DNA of 64,000 nt, from assembly GCA_963754065.1 (NCBI GenBank), contig CAVWFH010000017.1, forward strand, positions 33,090 to 97,089, in the 5' to 3' direction. Below, piece after piece: positions 42,613-51,492 of this stretch. The translations under genes and the position numbers were made by a program. The notes under the pieces are model-generated. The model was not told where the DNA came from. It saw nothing but the letters and a program-made list of their open reading frames with translations, and did not search any database. The DNA is from JALORV01 sp963754065. Its GTDB lineage: Bacteria; Pseudomonadota; Gammaproteobacteria; Burkholderiales; Burkholderiaceae_F. Position 1 is the stretch's first letter, and each line of letters begins with the position of its first letter.

Positions 42613-43422
42613 CTAGTACGCCCGGACGCCCTTGTACGCCATGTAGCCGGCCAGCAGAAACAGCAGGATGGCGAAAACGCGTTTCAGCGGCTTGGTATCG
42701 AGCGAGTGGGCGACGCGCGCCCCCAGCGGTGCGGTCAGTACGCTGGCAGCCGCGATGGCCACCAGCGCCGGGAGGTAGACGAAGCCGGCGGTCCCCGGCG
42801 GCAGCGACGCTTCGCCCCGGCCGGCGAGGATGTACCCGATGGTCCCGGCGGCGGCAATCGGAAATCCAAGGGCGGCCGAGGTCGCGACGGCATTGTGGAT
42901 CTTCACATTGCTCCAGACCATGAACGGCACGGAAATGAACCCCCCTCCGGCGCCAACAAGACTGGAAATGAAGCCAATCGCGCTACCGACACTGAACATG
43001 CCGGCACCCTTGGGCATTTCGCGCGTCGGGCGCGGCTTGCGGTCGAGCAACATCTGCAGCGCAGAAAAGCCGACGAAGGTCGCGAATACGACCGACAGCC
43101 AGAAGGTCGGCAGGCGTCCGGCGATCTGGGCGCCGATGAGCGAGCCGAGCAGGATGCCGGGCGCCAGCAGCCGGACGACCGGCCACAGCACAGCGCCTCG
43201 CTTGTGGTGCGCACGCACCGACGACACCGAGGTGAATAGGATTGTCGCGAGCGACGTGGCAATCGCCATGTGCACGATGTGCTCGAGGGGATAGCCGCGC
43301 CAGGTGAAGAGCAGTGTCAGAAACGGCACCATCAGCATGCCGCCGCCGATGCCCAGCAGGCCGGCGGCAAAACCGGTCCCCGCGCCGAGTGCCAGCAGTG
43401 CTGCAATGAAGCCCACCTCCAT
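42613..43422 (-). CDS. TSUP-family sulfite/anion exporter (TauE/SafE)
   Basis: The 269-residue inner-membrane protein has about eight hydrophobic segments and the TSUP repeat motif twice: GTGFAAGLLGIGGGMLMVPF (about 15-34) and SLVGAGGGFISVPFMVW (about 152-168). Such proteins move sulfite, sulfonates or organic acids; the substrate is unknown. The ATG at 43422 overlaps the EVE-gene stop (TGATG), so the two are coupled. Confidence 0.9.
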   Translation of the reverse strand: MEVGFIAALLALGAGTGFAAGLLGIGGGMLMVPFLTLLFTWRGYPLEHIVHMAIATSLATILFTSVSSVRAHHKRGAVLWPVVRLLAPGILLGSLIGAQIAGRLPTFWLSVVFATFVGFSALQMLLDRKPRPTREMPKGAGMFSVGSAIGFISSLVGAGGGFISVPFMVWSNVKIHNAVATSAALGFPIAAAGTIGYILAGRGEASLPPGTAGFVYLPALVAIAAASVLTAPLGARVAHSLDTKPLKRVFAILLFLLAGYMAYKGVRAY

Positions 43423-43892
43423 CAGGCGCGCTCCTTGAGCAGATGGCGCACGATGAACGACCATTCCGCCGCCGGCACCGGAGTGATGGACAGCCGGTTG
43501 CCACGGCGAAGAATCGCCATGTCGGCGAGTTCGGTGTGCGCGCGCAGTTCGGCGAGCGGGATCAGACGTGACTTCTTGCGCGCACGGATGTCAACAAGGA
43601 GCCAGCGTGGCGCGTCGCGCTTGGATGCAGCGTCGTAGTACTTGCTCTTCCGCTCAAACTGCGTCGGGTCCGGGTAGGCGGCGCTCGCGACCTCCGCCAG
43701 GCCGGCGATGCCGGGCTCCGCACAGCTCGAGTGATAAAACAGCACGCCGTCGCCGATCTTCATCTGGTCACGCATGAAGTTGCGAGCCTGGTAGTTGCGC
43801 ACGCCGGTCCATGGCACGGTTTGAGCCGGCGCCGCGAGCGCATCGTCGATCGAGCACTCATCCGGTTCGGACTTCATCAGCCAGTAGCTCAT
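43422..43892 (-). CDS. EVE-domain protein
   Basis: The 156-residue protein starts MSYWLMKSEPDECSIDDALA, the diagnostic EVE N-terminus, then WTGVRNYQARNFMRDQMKIG (about 30-49), GVLFYHSSCAEPGIAGLAEV (about 51-70) and PRWLLVDIRARKK (about 97-109). EVE domains bind modified cytosines or RNA bases. The gene follows zapA and 6S RNA, its usual place in Burkholderiales. The ATG at 43892 gives the family start; the longer frame covers the 6S region. Confidence 0.93.
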   Translation of the reverse strand: MSYWLMKSEPDECSIDDALAAPAQTVPWTGVRNYQARNFMRDQMKIGDGVLFYHSSCAEPGIAGLAEVASAAYPDPTQFERKSKYYDAASKRDAPRWLLVDIRARKKSRLIPLAELRAHTELADMAILRRGNRLSITPVPAAEWSFIVRHLLKERA

Positions 43893-44105
43893 GCGTGGCT
43901 TATGCAACAACGGGTTCCAAGGGGCGGACTCGCCGGCGATGCTGCTGGCACTGGAGTGTTCATCGCAAGGGCGGGTGGAGATGTTCGGATTGCCGTCTTG
44001 GGGCGGAATACGGACCGCCGTCGTTGCAGTGGAACCGGCCCTGCGACGGTACTCGCCGGTCCCCGACAAACGGCGACTGGGTCGCGCGCGATCGCGACCC
44101 GAATT

Positions 44106-44286
44106 AAATCCCCGCCTGTGCCGCCCGGCCTGATGTCCTGAACCATCGGTTCAGGTTGGTCGCTGTCCGCGTCGTTTAGGTTCAGCAAACGCGTGCCGAT
44201 CGCACCGCGACGCGAGCCCAGCAACCTTGCGCATAGCGCATCGGTTCAAGGAACTATCGGCCTTTGCGCGAGCACCGCAGGGAAAA
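44106..44286 (-). ncRNA. ssrS: 6S RNA
   Basis: 6S RNA binds sigma-70 RNA polymerase by imitating an open promoter. On the minus strand, the ~180 nt after TTTTCCCTGCGGTGCTCGC end in GGCACAGGCGGGGA, and the two ends pair into the long closing stem. An inner TTCCTTGAACCGAT resembles the CCCTGAGCCGAT segment beside the central bubble of E. coli 6S RNA. The place, between zapA and an EVE gene, is the standard betaproteobacterial locus. Ends are estimated to within a few bases. Confidence 0.85.
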
Positions 44287-44375
44287 CTTTTGTGCATCCG
44301 CGACCATCAGACCCTCCGCGAATGCGCTTCAAATTCATTGTAGCGCCGGTCCATCGTTCATCGATGCATACAGCG

Positions 44376-44675
44376 CTAGAAAAGTTTTTCCTGCGGCAGC
44401 AATGCATCGTCGCAGGATTGCAGCATGTCGCGCACTCGCCGCCGCAAGTCACCGAGTTCGAGGCCATCGGCGCTGCGGGCCGAGAACAGTTCATGCGCGA
44501 TCTGCAGAGCCGCCATCACGGCGATACGGTCTGCGCCCATCACCTTGCCCGCCGCGCGAATGGCCTCCATCTTGCCGTCGACGTACTTCGCGCACCGCAG
44601 CAGCGAGTCCTTTTCTTCCGGCGTGCAGGCCAGGCGGTATTCGCGCTCGAGAATGGTGACGGTCAGGTGTTCCAT
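44376..44675 (-). CDS. zapA: Cell division protein ZapA
   Basis: ZapA crosslinks FtsZ filaments at the division site. The 99-residue protein has the N-terminal fold VTILEREYRLACTPEEKDSL (about 6-25), YVDGKMEAIRA (about 31-41) and VMAALQIAHELFSAR (about 53-67), then a C-terminal coiled coil. A ZapB-like gene overlaps upstream by 13 bp and the 6S RNA gene follows, an arrangement common in beta- and gammaproteobacteria. Confidence 0.94.
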   Translation of the reverse strand: MEHLTVTILEREYRLACTPEEKDSLLRCAKYVDGKMEAIRAAGKVMGADRIAVMAALQIAHELFSARSADGLELGDLRRRVRDMLQSCDDALLPQEKLF

Positions 44676-44887
44676 GGGACCCCGGTCGAATTCGGCGGCG
44701 TCGGCAGCCGCTCCATCAGAAGGTCAAGGCGACGGCCCGCCTCATCGACGCGGCTGCGCATCACGTCGAGTTCGGACGAAGCAGTGGTCAGCTGCGAGCG
44801 AAGCTGCTGGTTTTCCGTGCGCAGCGACTGCACCAGCCGCGCGAGTTCGGTCACCTTGCCTGCGAGCAGATCGAAGTCTTCGAGCAT
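44663..44887 (-). CDS. Short coiled-coil protein, ZapB-like
   Basis: The 74-residue product from the ATG at 44887 is almost wholly coiled coil: LEDFDLLAGKVTELARLVQ, then LRTENQQLRSQLTTASSEL, ending before the zapA start. Upstream of zapA, small coiled-coil proteins of this form are usually annotated as ZapB-like or TIGR02449 family; ZapB joins ZapA to the nucleoid. The functional assignment rests on coiled coil plus location. The longer frame to 44992 lacks support. Confidence 0.8.
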   Translation of the reverse strand: MLEDFDLLAGKVTELARLVQSLRTENQQLRSQLTTASSELDVMRSRVDEAGRRLDLLMERLPTPPNSTGVPWNT

Positions 44888-44973
44888 TGAATAATCGTAG
44901 CACTGCACTCCGCCGCCAATTGGCCGGAGTGGGGCCTCGTGCGCCGGCTTTCCTGGGCTAGACTGTCTCGCGT

Positions 44974-45160
44974 TGATGGTGCCGAAGGCCACGCCTTAGG
45001 TGAAACGGGAAACAGCAGGTACGCCGCTGTCTGGCGTGCACAAGCTGTGCTGCCCCCGCAACGGTAAGCAGGCGCGCAATGCGCACGCTTCGCACATGCC
45101 ACTGCGTCTCGCGACGCGGGAAGGCGCGAAGCGCAACCTGCAGCCCGGAGACCGGCCATC
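44974..45160 (+). promoter_or_regulatory. Cobalamin riboswitch
   Basis: The RNA leader upstream of btuB shows the class's conserved elements: GGTGCC-AAGG..CACGCCTTAGGTGAAACGGGAA (start region, 44978-45013), GCTGCCCCCGCAACGGTAA (about 45048-45066), GCCACTG..CGGGAAGGC and the B12 box AGCCCGGAGACCGGCC at 45142-45157, a full match to its consensus. Binding of adenosylcobalamin should repress btuB. Downstream, a GCCGGC hairpin (45253-45269) abuts the GGGAG ribosome site and could be part of the expression platform. Confidence 0.95.
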
Positions 45161-45283
45161 AGCAGGAGGACGAGCCGCGGGGGACCGGCCAGCCGGACCG
45201 CATCGTGCGTGCCCTGCTCAGCCCACTCCCGGCCGTTCAAGTCTGAACGACTGCCGGCGGAGGGCCGGCGCACGGGAGTTCGC

Positions 45284-47173
45284 ATGAGTCCAATCCGGGC
45301 GCGGGCGCGCCGCCTCGCGCTGGTGATGAGCGCACTTTCATGGGCCATCGGTGCATCCAGCGCACAGCCCGCGTCCGAACTTCCCCCGACCGTCATCACA
45401 CCGACGCGGCAATCGCAGTCGATCGATGACGCGTTGCCTGCCACATCGGTCATCACCCGCGCCGAAATGGATCGGTGGCAGGCGGTCGACATCGTGTCCG
45501 TACTGAGCCGCGAGACGGGAGTGCAGTTTGCGCAAGCGGGCGGTCGGGGCGCCGCCGCGTCGCTCTTCGTACGGGGCGCGAATTCATCCCAGGTACTCGT
45601 CCTGGTCGACGGGGTGCGGCTGAATGCCGGTACCAGCGGCGCGGCCGCCGTCGGTGGTATCGCACTCGACTCGATCGACCGCATCGAGATCGTGCGCGGC
45701 AACCTGTCGAGCCTCTACGGATCGTCGGCCATTGGCGGTGTCGTGCAGATCTTCACTCGGCGTGGCGCCGAGGACGGCTTGGTGCTCAGCGCCGAGGCGG
45801 GCGAAGGCCGGACCGCGAGTGGCCGTGCCAGTGGAGGACTCGACGCCGGACCGGTCCGGCTGGGCGGTGCTCTTGGCGGCGGGACCACGCAGTCGTTTTC
45901 CGTGATCGACGCTGCGCGAGTCGTGCCGGGGCCCTTTGCGCCGGGCGCCAATCCCGATCTCGACGGCAACGATTACTTTTCCGCCTCGCTGGGCGCGACC
46001 TACCGGTCGAGCGGCGGCACGCTGCTCAGTGCGAATGGCTGGATCAACCGAAACCGCACGGATTTCGACAGCACCGCCGATGGGCCGAACGCGACGCACC
46101 TTGAGAAGTCGCAAGTAGCGGCCGGCAATGTGAGTGCCCGCACGGCGGTAACGGAAGGATGGGCGACCCAGCTCGCCGCCGGCATGAGCCGCGATCGCAG
46201 CACCAATGTCGTCAGTGATCCCAGTTCGTTCAACAACGGCGAATTCAGCTCGGACAATCTCTCGGTGAGCTGGACCAACGACGTCGACCTTGCGCAGACC
46301 GTGCGGGGCCAGGTCGGCGTCGAGTACCTTCGGCAGGATGGCGAGTCGACCTCCTACGACCCGTCATTCAGTGGCCAGTCGCAGAGTTTCACGCGCTCCG
46401 TTGGAAGCGCCTGGGCCGGGCTGAGCGGGGTCCAGGGACCGCATCAGTTCCAGCTGAGCGTGCGACGGGACCAGTATTCCGATGTCGATGGCGCCACCAG
46501 CGCGCTGGCGGCCTATGGCTACAAGCTGGATACCGCATGGCGTGTGACTGCGCAGCTGTCGAATGCGTTTCGGGCGCCCAGCTTCAACGATCTTTACTTT
46601 CCCTTCTTCGGCAATCCCGACCTAGAACCCGAGCGTTCGGCCAGCGGCGAACTGGGGCTGCAATATGTCGGCCGAGCGACGACGCTGCGCCTGGCGATCT
46701 ACCGCACCGACACGCGCGATCTGATTGTTTACGACCCCGCCACCGCACGCGCGGAAAACATCGACGAGGCGCGCGTGACCGGTTTCGAGCTCGGCGGCAG
46801 CTTGCGCGAGGGACCCTGGCAGTTGTCTGCCAACGGCACCTTGTCGCGTGCGGTCAACGATGACACGGGCGAGCGACTGCTGCGTCGCGCATCGTGGGTG
46901 GTGAACCTTGCGGCAGGCTTCGATCCGGGCGCGTGGAGTGCCGGCTTCGAGCTTTCCGTGGTCGGTCCGCGCGATGACCTCGACATCAATACCTTCGAGC
47001 GCGTTCGCTTGGCGAGCTACACGCTGGCGCGGCTCGTCGCTGCGTGGCCCGTGGGCCGGGGCGTGACACTGCGTGCGCGTATCGAGAACCTCTTCGATGC
47101 CGACTACGAAACCGTCAGTGGCTACAACGTCATGCCGCGCACCGCCATCGTTGGTGTGGACCTGCGTTTCTGA
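45284..47173 (+). CDS. btuB: TonB-dependent vitamin B12 receptor
   Basis: The 629-residue outer-membrane protein has a signal peptide (LALVMSALSWAIGASSAQ), a TonB-box region near LPPTVITPTRQ (about 31-41), a plug domain with SLFVRGANSSQVLVLVDGVR (about 91-110) and LSSLYGSSAIGGVVQIFTR (about 142-160), and a beta-barrel ending in VVGVDLRF with a terminal Phe. Cobalamin is the likely substrate because a riboswitch precedes it and btuC and btuD follow. A similar Fe-siderophore receptor is the alternative, but less likely. Confidence 0.94.
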   Translation: MSPIRARARRLALVMSALSWAIGASSAQPASELPPTVITPTRQSQSIDDALPATSVITRAEMDRWQAVDIVSVLSRETGVQFAQAGGRGAAASLFVRGANSSQVLVLVDGVRLNAGTSGAAAVGGIALDSIDRIEIVRGNLSSLYGSSAIGGVVQIFTRRGAEDGLVLSAEAGEGRTASGRASGGLDAGPVRLGGALGGGTTQSFSVIDAARVVPGPFAPGANPDLDGNDYFSASLGATYRSSGGTLLSANGWINRNRTDFDSTADGPNATHLEKSQVAAGNVSARTAVTEGWATQLAAGMSRDRSTNVVSDPSSFNNGEFSSDNLSVSWTNDVDLAQTVRGQVGVEYLRQDGESTSYDPSFSGQSQSFTRSVGSAWAGLSGVQGPHQFQLSVRRDQYSDVDGATSALAAYGYKLDTAWRVTAQLSNAFRAPSFNDLYFPFFGNPDLEPERSASGELGLQYVGRATTLRLAIYRTDTRDLIVYDPATARAENIDEARVTGFELGGSLREGPWQLSANGTLSRAVNDDTGERLLRRASWVVNLAAGFDPGAWSAGFELSVVGPRDDLDINTFERVRLASYTLARLVAAWPVGRGVTLRARIENLFDADYETVSGYNVMPRTAIVGVDLRF

Positions 47174-47175
47174 CG

Positions 47176-48171
47176 ATGCTCAACGAGCGCTCTGCCATCC
47201 TGCTGGGTCTGGCTGCCGCCGCGGGCAGCATCTTGTTCGCGTTGGCCGTTGGCAGCGTGGGCCTGTCGCTGACCGAGGTGGGGACTGCTCTCTGGTCCGC
47301 CGATGTGCCAGGCGCCGACATTGTCCGCGGGCTGCGGCTGCCCCGCGCAGTCTCCGGCCTGGCGGTCGGCGCGGCGCTCGCCTTGTCAGGAGCCCTGCTG
47401 CAGGCGCTGCTGCGCAACCCACTGGCGGATCCCTATGTGCTCGGCATTTCGGGTGGTGCCGCCGTCGCTGCGCTGCTGGCGCTGATCGCCGGGTTGCAGG
47501 CGGCAGCCGTGCAGGCGGCGGCGGTCGGAGGTGCCCTGGTTACGCTGGCAATGCTCTTCCTGCTCGCGCGGCGCTCGCTGTACTCGAGCGAGAGCGGCAG
47601 CGGAGAGCAGGTCACCGGCTCGGTGTTGCTGACGGGGGTGATGCTCGCGTCGTTCGCTGCGGCGCTGATGAGCCTGATGCTGTCACTGGCGCCGGACGGA
47701 CGTCTGCGCACGATGGTGTTCTGGCTGCTGGGCGATTTGTCTGCGGCGACGAACCTGGCGCCGGCGCTGCTGGCACTGGCGCTGGTGGGAGTGCTCTATC
47801 TGCTGGCGCGAGGCGATGCGCGTGCGCTGAACCTGATGCTGCGTGGCGACCTGCAGGCTTACACGCAGGGCGTGCGTGTTGCCGTGACACGACGCCGGCT
47901 CGTGCTGATCGCTGCCGTAGCCACCGCGAGTGCGGTCACGCTGGCAGGGGCCGTGGGGTTTGTCGGCTTCGTTGCTCCCCACCTGGTCCGAATGATGGTC
48001 GGCAATGACCAGCGAATTGTGTTGCCGGCGTCGATGCTGCTGGGTGGAGCGCTCGTCGTGGTGGCCGACACCATTGCTCGTAGCGCATTTGCACCGCTGC
48101 AGTTGCCGGTCGGCGTCCTGACGGCGCTGATCGGAGTGCCGGTGTTTCTCTGGTTCCTGGGGCGACGATGA
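47176..48171 (+). CDS. btuC: Vitamin B12 ABC transporter permease BtuC (FecCD family)
   Basis: The 331-residue inner-membrane protein has about ten hydrophobic segments and FecCD motifs: LRLPRAVSGLAVGAALALSG (about 53-72), QALLRNPLADPYVLGISGGA (about 75-94) and the coupling GAVGFVGFVAPHLVRMMVGN (about 257-276). It starts two bases after btuB. Its stop overlaps the btuD start by four bases (ATGA), so B, C and D form one transcript under the riboswitch. Confidence 0.93.
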   Translation: MLNERSAILLGLAAAAGSILFALAVGSVGLSLTEVGTALWSADVPGADIVRGLRLPRAVSGLAVGAALALSGALLQALLRNPLADPYVLGISGGAAVAALLALIAGLQAAAVQAAAVGGALVTLAMLFLLARRSLYSSESGSGEQVTGSVLLTGVMLASFAAALMSLMLSLAPDGRLRTMVFWLLGDLSAATNLAPALLALALVGVLYLLARGDARALNLMLRGDLQAYTQGVRVAVTRRRLVLIAAVATASAVTLAGAVGFVGFVAPHLVRMMVGNDQRIVLPASMLLGGALVVVADTIARSAFAPLQLPVGVLTALIGVPVFLWFLGRR

Positions 48172-48935
48172 GCGCTGCCGACGAAGTGCTGAGCCTGCGC
48201 GGTGTCACGCTGCGGACGGTTGAGCGCGTATTGGTGGACTCGCTCAGCGTCGACATTGCGCTGGGCGATCGCTGGGCCGTCCTGGGACCCAACGGCGCCG
48301 GCAAGTCGACCCTATTGGCCGCCATGGCCGGTGCCCGGACGGTCGACGGCGGCGACATCGTCCTCGGCGGACGCGCGGTCCGCAGTCTCGGCGCGGATGA
48401 ACTGGCCCGCGATCGTGCGCTGCTGACCGATCGCTGGAACGACCCGTTTGCCAGCACGGTGCTCGACACGGTCCTGACGGCCCGCTATGTGTTCCGTGAC
48501 GAGCGCGCCGGTGTATCCATGGCACGGCAGTGGCTGCAATTGCTGGACTGCGGTGCACTCGAGGATCGCGATGTGCGGCGCCTGTCGCGCGGCGAACGCC
48601 AGCGGGTCGCGATCGCCACGGCGCTGGCGCAGGACACGCGGCTGGTGCTGCTCGACGAGCCGACGGCGCACCAGGATCCGCGGCACCAGGCCCTGGTCAT
48701 CCGCGAACTCGCGGCGCTTCCGGGGCGCGGGCTGATCGCCAGCCTGCACGACCTGAATGCAGCGGTGCGCTTCGCCAGCCACGCCCTGCTGCTGTGGGGC
48801 GACGGACGCACGCAGTGCGGACCGGCCGCCGACGTGTTGGTGCCGTCACTGCTGTCGGACCTGTTCCAGACACCGATCACCTGTGTCGAGGCCGACGGCG
48901 AGGCGTTCTTTCATGTGCACCGAAGCGCAGCGTGA
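48168..48935 (+). CDS. btuD: Vitamin B12 ABC transporter ATP-binding protein BtuD
   Basis: The 255-residue ATPase has Walker A LGPNGAGKSTLLAAMAG (about 39-55), signature RLSRGERQRVAIATALAQDT (about 139-158), Walker B LVLLDEPTAHQDP (about 159-171) and the H-loop SLHDLNAAVRFA. It is coupled to btuC. The S-x-G-E signature is a slight variant of LSGGE. A siderophore role is conceivable but the riboswitch argues for B12. Confidence 0.9.
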   Translation: MSAADEVLSLRGVTLRTVERVLVDSLSVDIALGDRWAVLGPNGAGKSTLLAAMAGARTVDGGDIVLGGRAVRSLGADELARDRALLTDRWNDPFASTVLDTVLTARYVFRDERAGVSMARQWLQLLDCGALEDRDVRRLSRGERQRVAIATALAQDTRLVLLDEPTAHQDPRHQALVIRELAALPGRGLIASLHDLNAAVRFASHALLLWGDGRTQCGPAADVLVPSLLSDLFQTPITCVEADGEAFFHVHRSAA

Positions 48936-48966
48936 CAGCCTGCAGGGCCTTGCCTAGACTCGCTTC

Positions 48967-49587
48967 ATGCCCATCATCCTGATCGCGAATCCCAAGGGCG
49001 GCGTCGGCAAGAGCACGACCGCAACGAACCTGGCCGGCTACTTTGCGCGCCGCGGTCACGCGACGATGCTGGGTGACCTCGATCGCCAGCAATCGGCACT
49101 GGCGTGGCTCGCGATCCGGCCGGCGGCCCTGCCGCGTATCGATTCGTGGGATCGCACGGACGACAAGGTCGCGAAACCGCCGAAGGGGGTCACGCATGTC
49201 GTGCTCGACTCGCCGGCGGGCATTCACGGCCATGCACTGAAGGATGCGCTGAAGCTCGCCGACCGCGTGATCATTCCACTGCAGCCTTCACTGTTCGATA
49301 TCTACGCGACCCAGGGCTTCCTGGGCAAGCTGGCCGAGCGCGATGTGCTGAAGGGTGACGGGCGTGTCGGCGTCCTTGGGATGCGCGTCGACGCGCGCAC
49401 GCGTGCGGCGGAGCAGTTGCAGCGCTTTGTCGACGGCCTGGGACTGCCCACGCTCGGCTACCTGCGCGATACGCAGAACTACGTGCAGTTGGCCGCGCAC
49501 GGCCTGACGCTATGGGATGTTGCGCCGAGCCGCGTCGCCCGCGACCTCGAACAGTGGCAGACGCTGCTCGACTGGGTCGAGGGCTAG
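48967..49587 (+). CDS. ParA/MinD-like ATPase, orphan
   Basis: The 206-residue protein has the deviant Walker A NPKGGVGKSTTATNLAGYFA (about 8-27), the Walker A' LGDLDRQQSALAW (about 37-49), the Walker B-like LDSPAG (about 79-84) and LADRVIIPLQPSLFD (about 97-111). This resembles short ParA-family proteins that position cellular cargo in proteobacteria; no parB or cargo gene is adjacent. It lies 31 bp after btuD and may be read from the same transcript, but B12 uptake has no known need for a ParA. Confidence 0.87.
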   Translation: MPIILIANPKGGVGKSTTATNLAGYFARRGHATMLGDLDRQQSALAWLAIRPAALPRIDSWDRTDDKVAKPPKGVTHVVLDSPAGIHGHALKDALKLADRVIIPLQPSLFDIYATQGFLGKLAERDVLKGDGRVGVLGMRVDARTRAAEQLQRFVDGLGLPTLGYLRDTQNYVQLAAHGLTLWDVAPSRVARDLEQWQTLLDWVEG

Positions 49588-49622
49588 GTCCTGTTCCAGC
49601 ATTGAGCGGGAACAGGGGAAAG

Positions 49623-50111
49623 TTACTTTGCCTTGACCTTGAACTCGTGCGAGGCCACGGTCGCCGACTTGGTCTCGTCCTTCAGGTACAGCGGCACGTG
49701 CACGACGATGCGCTCGGTTGCCGGGACCTTGAACTCGATCTCCTCGGCAACGGTGCCGCTGCCACCTGCGACCGACGTGAGCTTGTTCGCGATCAGGGCG
49801 TTCTTGCTGTCCTGAACAACGATGCCGACGCCACCGCCCTGCGCGGGCAGGGTGTAGGCGGCGCTGATCGCCAGCTTCACCGTATCCCCGGTCTTGAGCG
49901 TGTCGCCTTCCGGCTTGATGGAGGTGATCTTGATCTCGCGGTCGGTCGGCGCGGTCGGTGGCACCACCGGAGTGCCCGCAACGGGCGGTGCCGCAGTCGC
50001 GGACTTTTCCGGAGCGGCATCCTTCTTGCCGCAGCCGGCCAGCGCCACGGTACCTGCGACAGCGAGCACCGTCACGACACGTACGAAGATCGAAAGAAGG
50101 CGGGATGTCAT
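49623..50111 (-). CDS. Putative lipoprotein, function unknown
   Basis: The 162-residue protein has a signal peptide ending LAGCGKKD (lipid Cys about residue 27), a Pro/Ala/Thr linker (about 35-57) and a C-terminal beta-rich part (KITSIKPEGDTLKTGDTVKL, VPATERIVVHVPLYLKD) that might be an Ig-like domain. I recognise no family. It follows btuF by 38 bp on the same strand and may belong to that transcript. Confidence 0.7.
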   Translation of the reverse strand: MTSRLLSIFVRVVTVLAVAGTVALAGCGKKDAAPEKSATAAPPVAGTPVVPPTAPTDREIKITSIKPEGDTLKTGDTVKLAISAAYTLPAQGGGVGIVVQDSKNALIANKLTSVAGGSGTVAEEIEFKVPATERIVVHVPLYLKDETKSATVASHEFKVKAK

Positions 50112-50149
50112 GGGAACCTCTGCGAAAACTTGTGCGACAGCCTCACAAT

Positions 50150-51043
50150 TTACTTGATCGAGACCGCGCGGGTCCGATCAATTGCTGCACAGAGCACGGC
50201 GATTTCGTCGGCCAGCCGCGGGCCGTGTCGGTTCATGCGGTCGGCGTCCAGCGTGACGAACTGCCCCCGCCGGGTCGCGGACAGGGCCGGGAAGCGCTGC
50301 CACATGGCCAGGGCGTCGCCGGCGCGCGCGCCGGGCTCGGCCGTGATGACGACCTGCGGGTCCGCGGCGACGACCGCCTCCATGGACACCTGCGGAGCGA
50401 GGGGAACAAGCTCGGCGAAGACATTGCGTCCGCCGCATACGGTGATCGCCTCGCTGATGACGTGGCGGCCGGAGAGCGTCATCAGCGGCGTCGCCCAGAT
50501 TTGATAGAAGACCCGCACCGGGGGCAGGGCGGCATACCGCGCCCGAAGCTCAGCGACTTTTCCGGTGAAGTTAGCAGCCGCCGGCGTGCCGTCGCGCCCC
50601 GTCAGCGTTCCGAGGATCTTGAGCGATCGGGCGACGTCGTCGAGCGTGCGCGGCTCGTTGACGAATACCGGGATACCGAGGCGCCGCACCGAGTCGATGG
50701 TGGCCGGCGGGAAGCCGCTGCCCCAGATCACCACCAGATCCGGCTTCAACGACGCCACGCTCTCGAGGTCCACGCTGTGTGCGCGGCCGACGCGCGGGAT
50801 GGCGCGAGCGGCAGGAGGGTAATCCGCGAACTCGGTCGTGCCGACGATGCGGTCTCCGGCCCCGATCGCGAACAGCTGCTCCGTCAGGTGTGGCGCGAGG
50901 CTGACGATGCGCGTGGCGGGCCGCTGCAGCGTGATCGTCGCACCGTCATCGTCGGTGACGCTGATCGATGCGATCACGCTCGTTGCGGCGAGTAGCGACA
51001 GCAGCGCGAATGACGCTTGCGCTGCGCGCGCACCGACGCTCAC
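50150..51043 (-). CDS. btuF: Cobalamin-binding periplasmic protein BtuF
   Basis: The 297-residue protein has a signal peptide (SFALLSLLAATSVIA) and the PBP type III fold for B12 or siderophores: RIVSLAPHLTEQLFAIGAGD (about 45-64), IVGTTEFADYPPAAR (about 66-80), LKPDLVVIWGSGFP (about 99-112) and SMEAVVAADPQVVI near 225. It would hand cobalamin to BtuCD, whose genes lie on the facing strand 1.2 kb away. Its GTG start overlaps the exbD stop (GTGA), so it is coupled to exbBD. Confidence 0.88.
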   Translation of the reverse strand: MSVGARAAQASFALLSLLAATSVIASISVTDDDGATITLQRPATRIVSLAPHLTEQLFAIGAGDRIVGTTEFADYPPAARAIPRVGRAHSVDLESVASLKPDLVVIWGSGFPPATIDSVRRLGIPVFVNEPRTLDDVARSLKILGTLTGRDGTPAAANFTGKVAELRARYAALPPVRVFYQIWATPLMTLSGRHVISEAITVCGGRNVFAELVPLAPQVSMEAVVAADPQVVITAEPGARAGDALAMWQRFPALSATRRGQFVTLDADRMNRHGPRLADEIAVLCAAIDRTRAVSIK

Positions 51044-51480
51044 GGCCGTGCAGGCGACGCGCCGGGCGCGGGCTCCGTGATGAAGCCGATCTTGGACAGT
51101 CCGGCCTGCTGCGCTGTGGACAACACGAACGCAATGCGTTCGTAGCGTGTGGCCTTGTCTGCGCGCAGGTGCAGCTCGGGCGGAGTGGACTGCTGCCCGG
51201 CGTCGGCGAGGCGTGAGCGCAACTGCTCGTCGGTCAGCGCGTCGGCGTCCCAGTAGACCTGACCGGCGGCATCGATCGACAGCTTGACCGTTGCCGGGAC
51301 GAGCTCCGCCGCCGGTGCGGCATCGTTCGGAAGGTCGAGGCGGATCGCATAGGACAGCAGCGGGGCGGTGATGATGAAGATCACCAGCAGCACGAGCATG
51401 ACGTCCACCAGCGGCGTGACGTTGATCTCAGCCATCGGCTGATGCGTGCCGCCGTGCCGTTCAAAGCCGCCGAATGGCAT
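51040..51480 (-). CDS. exbD: Biopolymer transport protein ExbD/TolR
   Basis: The 146-residue inner-membrane protein has the single membrane segment MAEINVTPLVDVMLVLLVIF (about 16-35), with the conserved Asp of the proton path, then a periplasmic domain rich in Asp and Leu (LRADKATRYERIAFVLSTAQ). With ExbB it powers TonB-dependent transport such as BtuB. Coupled to btuF by a GTGA overlap and 12 bp after exbB. A TolR role cannot be excluded, but no tol genes are near. Confidence 0.9.
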   Translation of the reverse strand: MPFGGFERHGGTHQPMAEINVTPLVDVMLVLLVIFIITAPLLSYAIRLDLPNDAAPAAELVPATVKLSIDAAGQVYWDADALTDEQLRSRLADAGQQSTPPELHLRADKATRYERIAFVLSTAQQAGLSKIGFITEPAPGASPARP

Positions 51481-51492
51481 CTGCCTGCCCCG

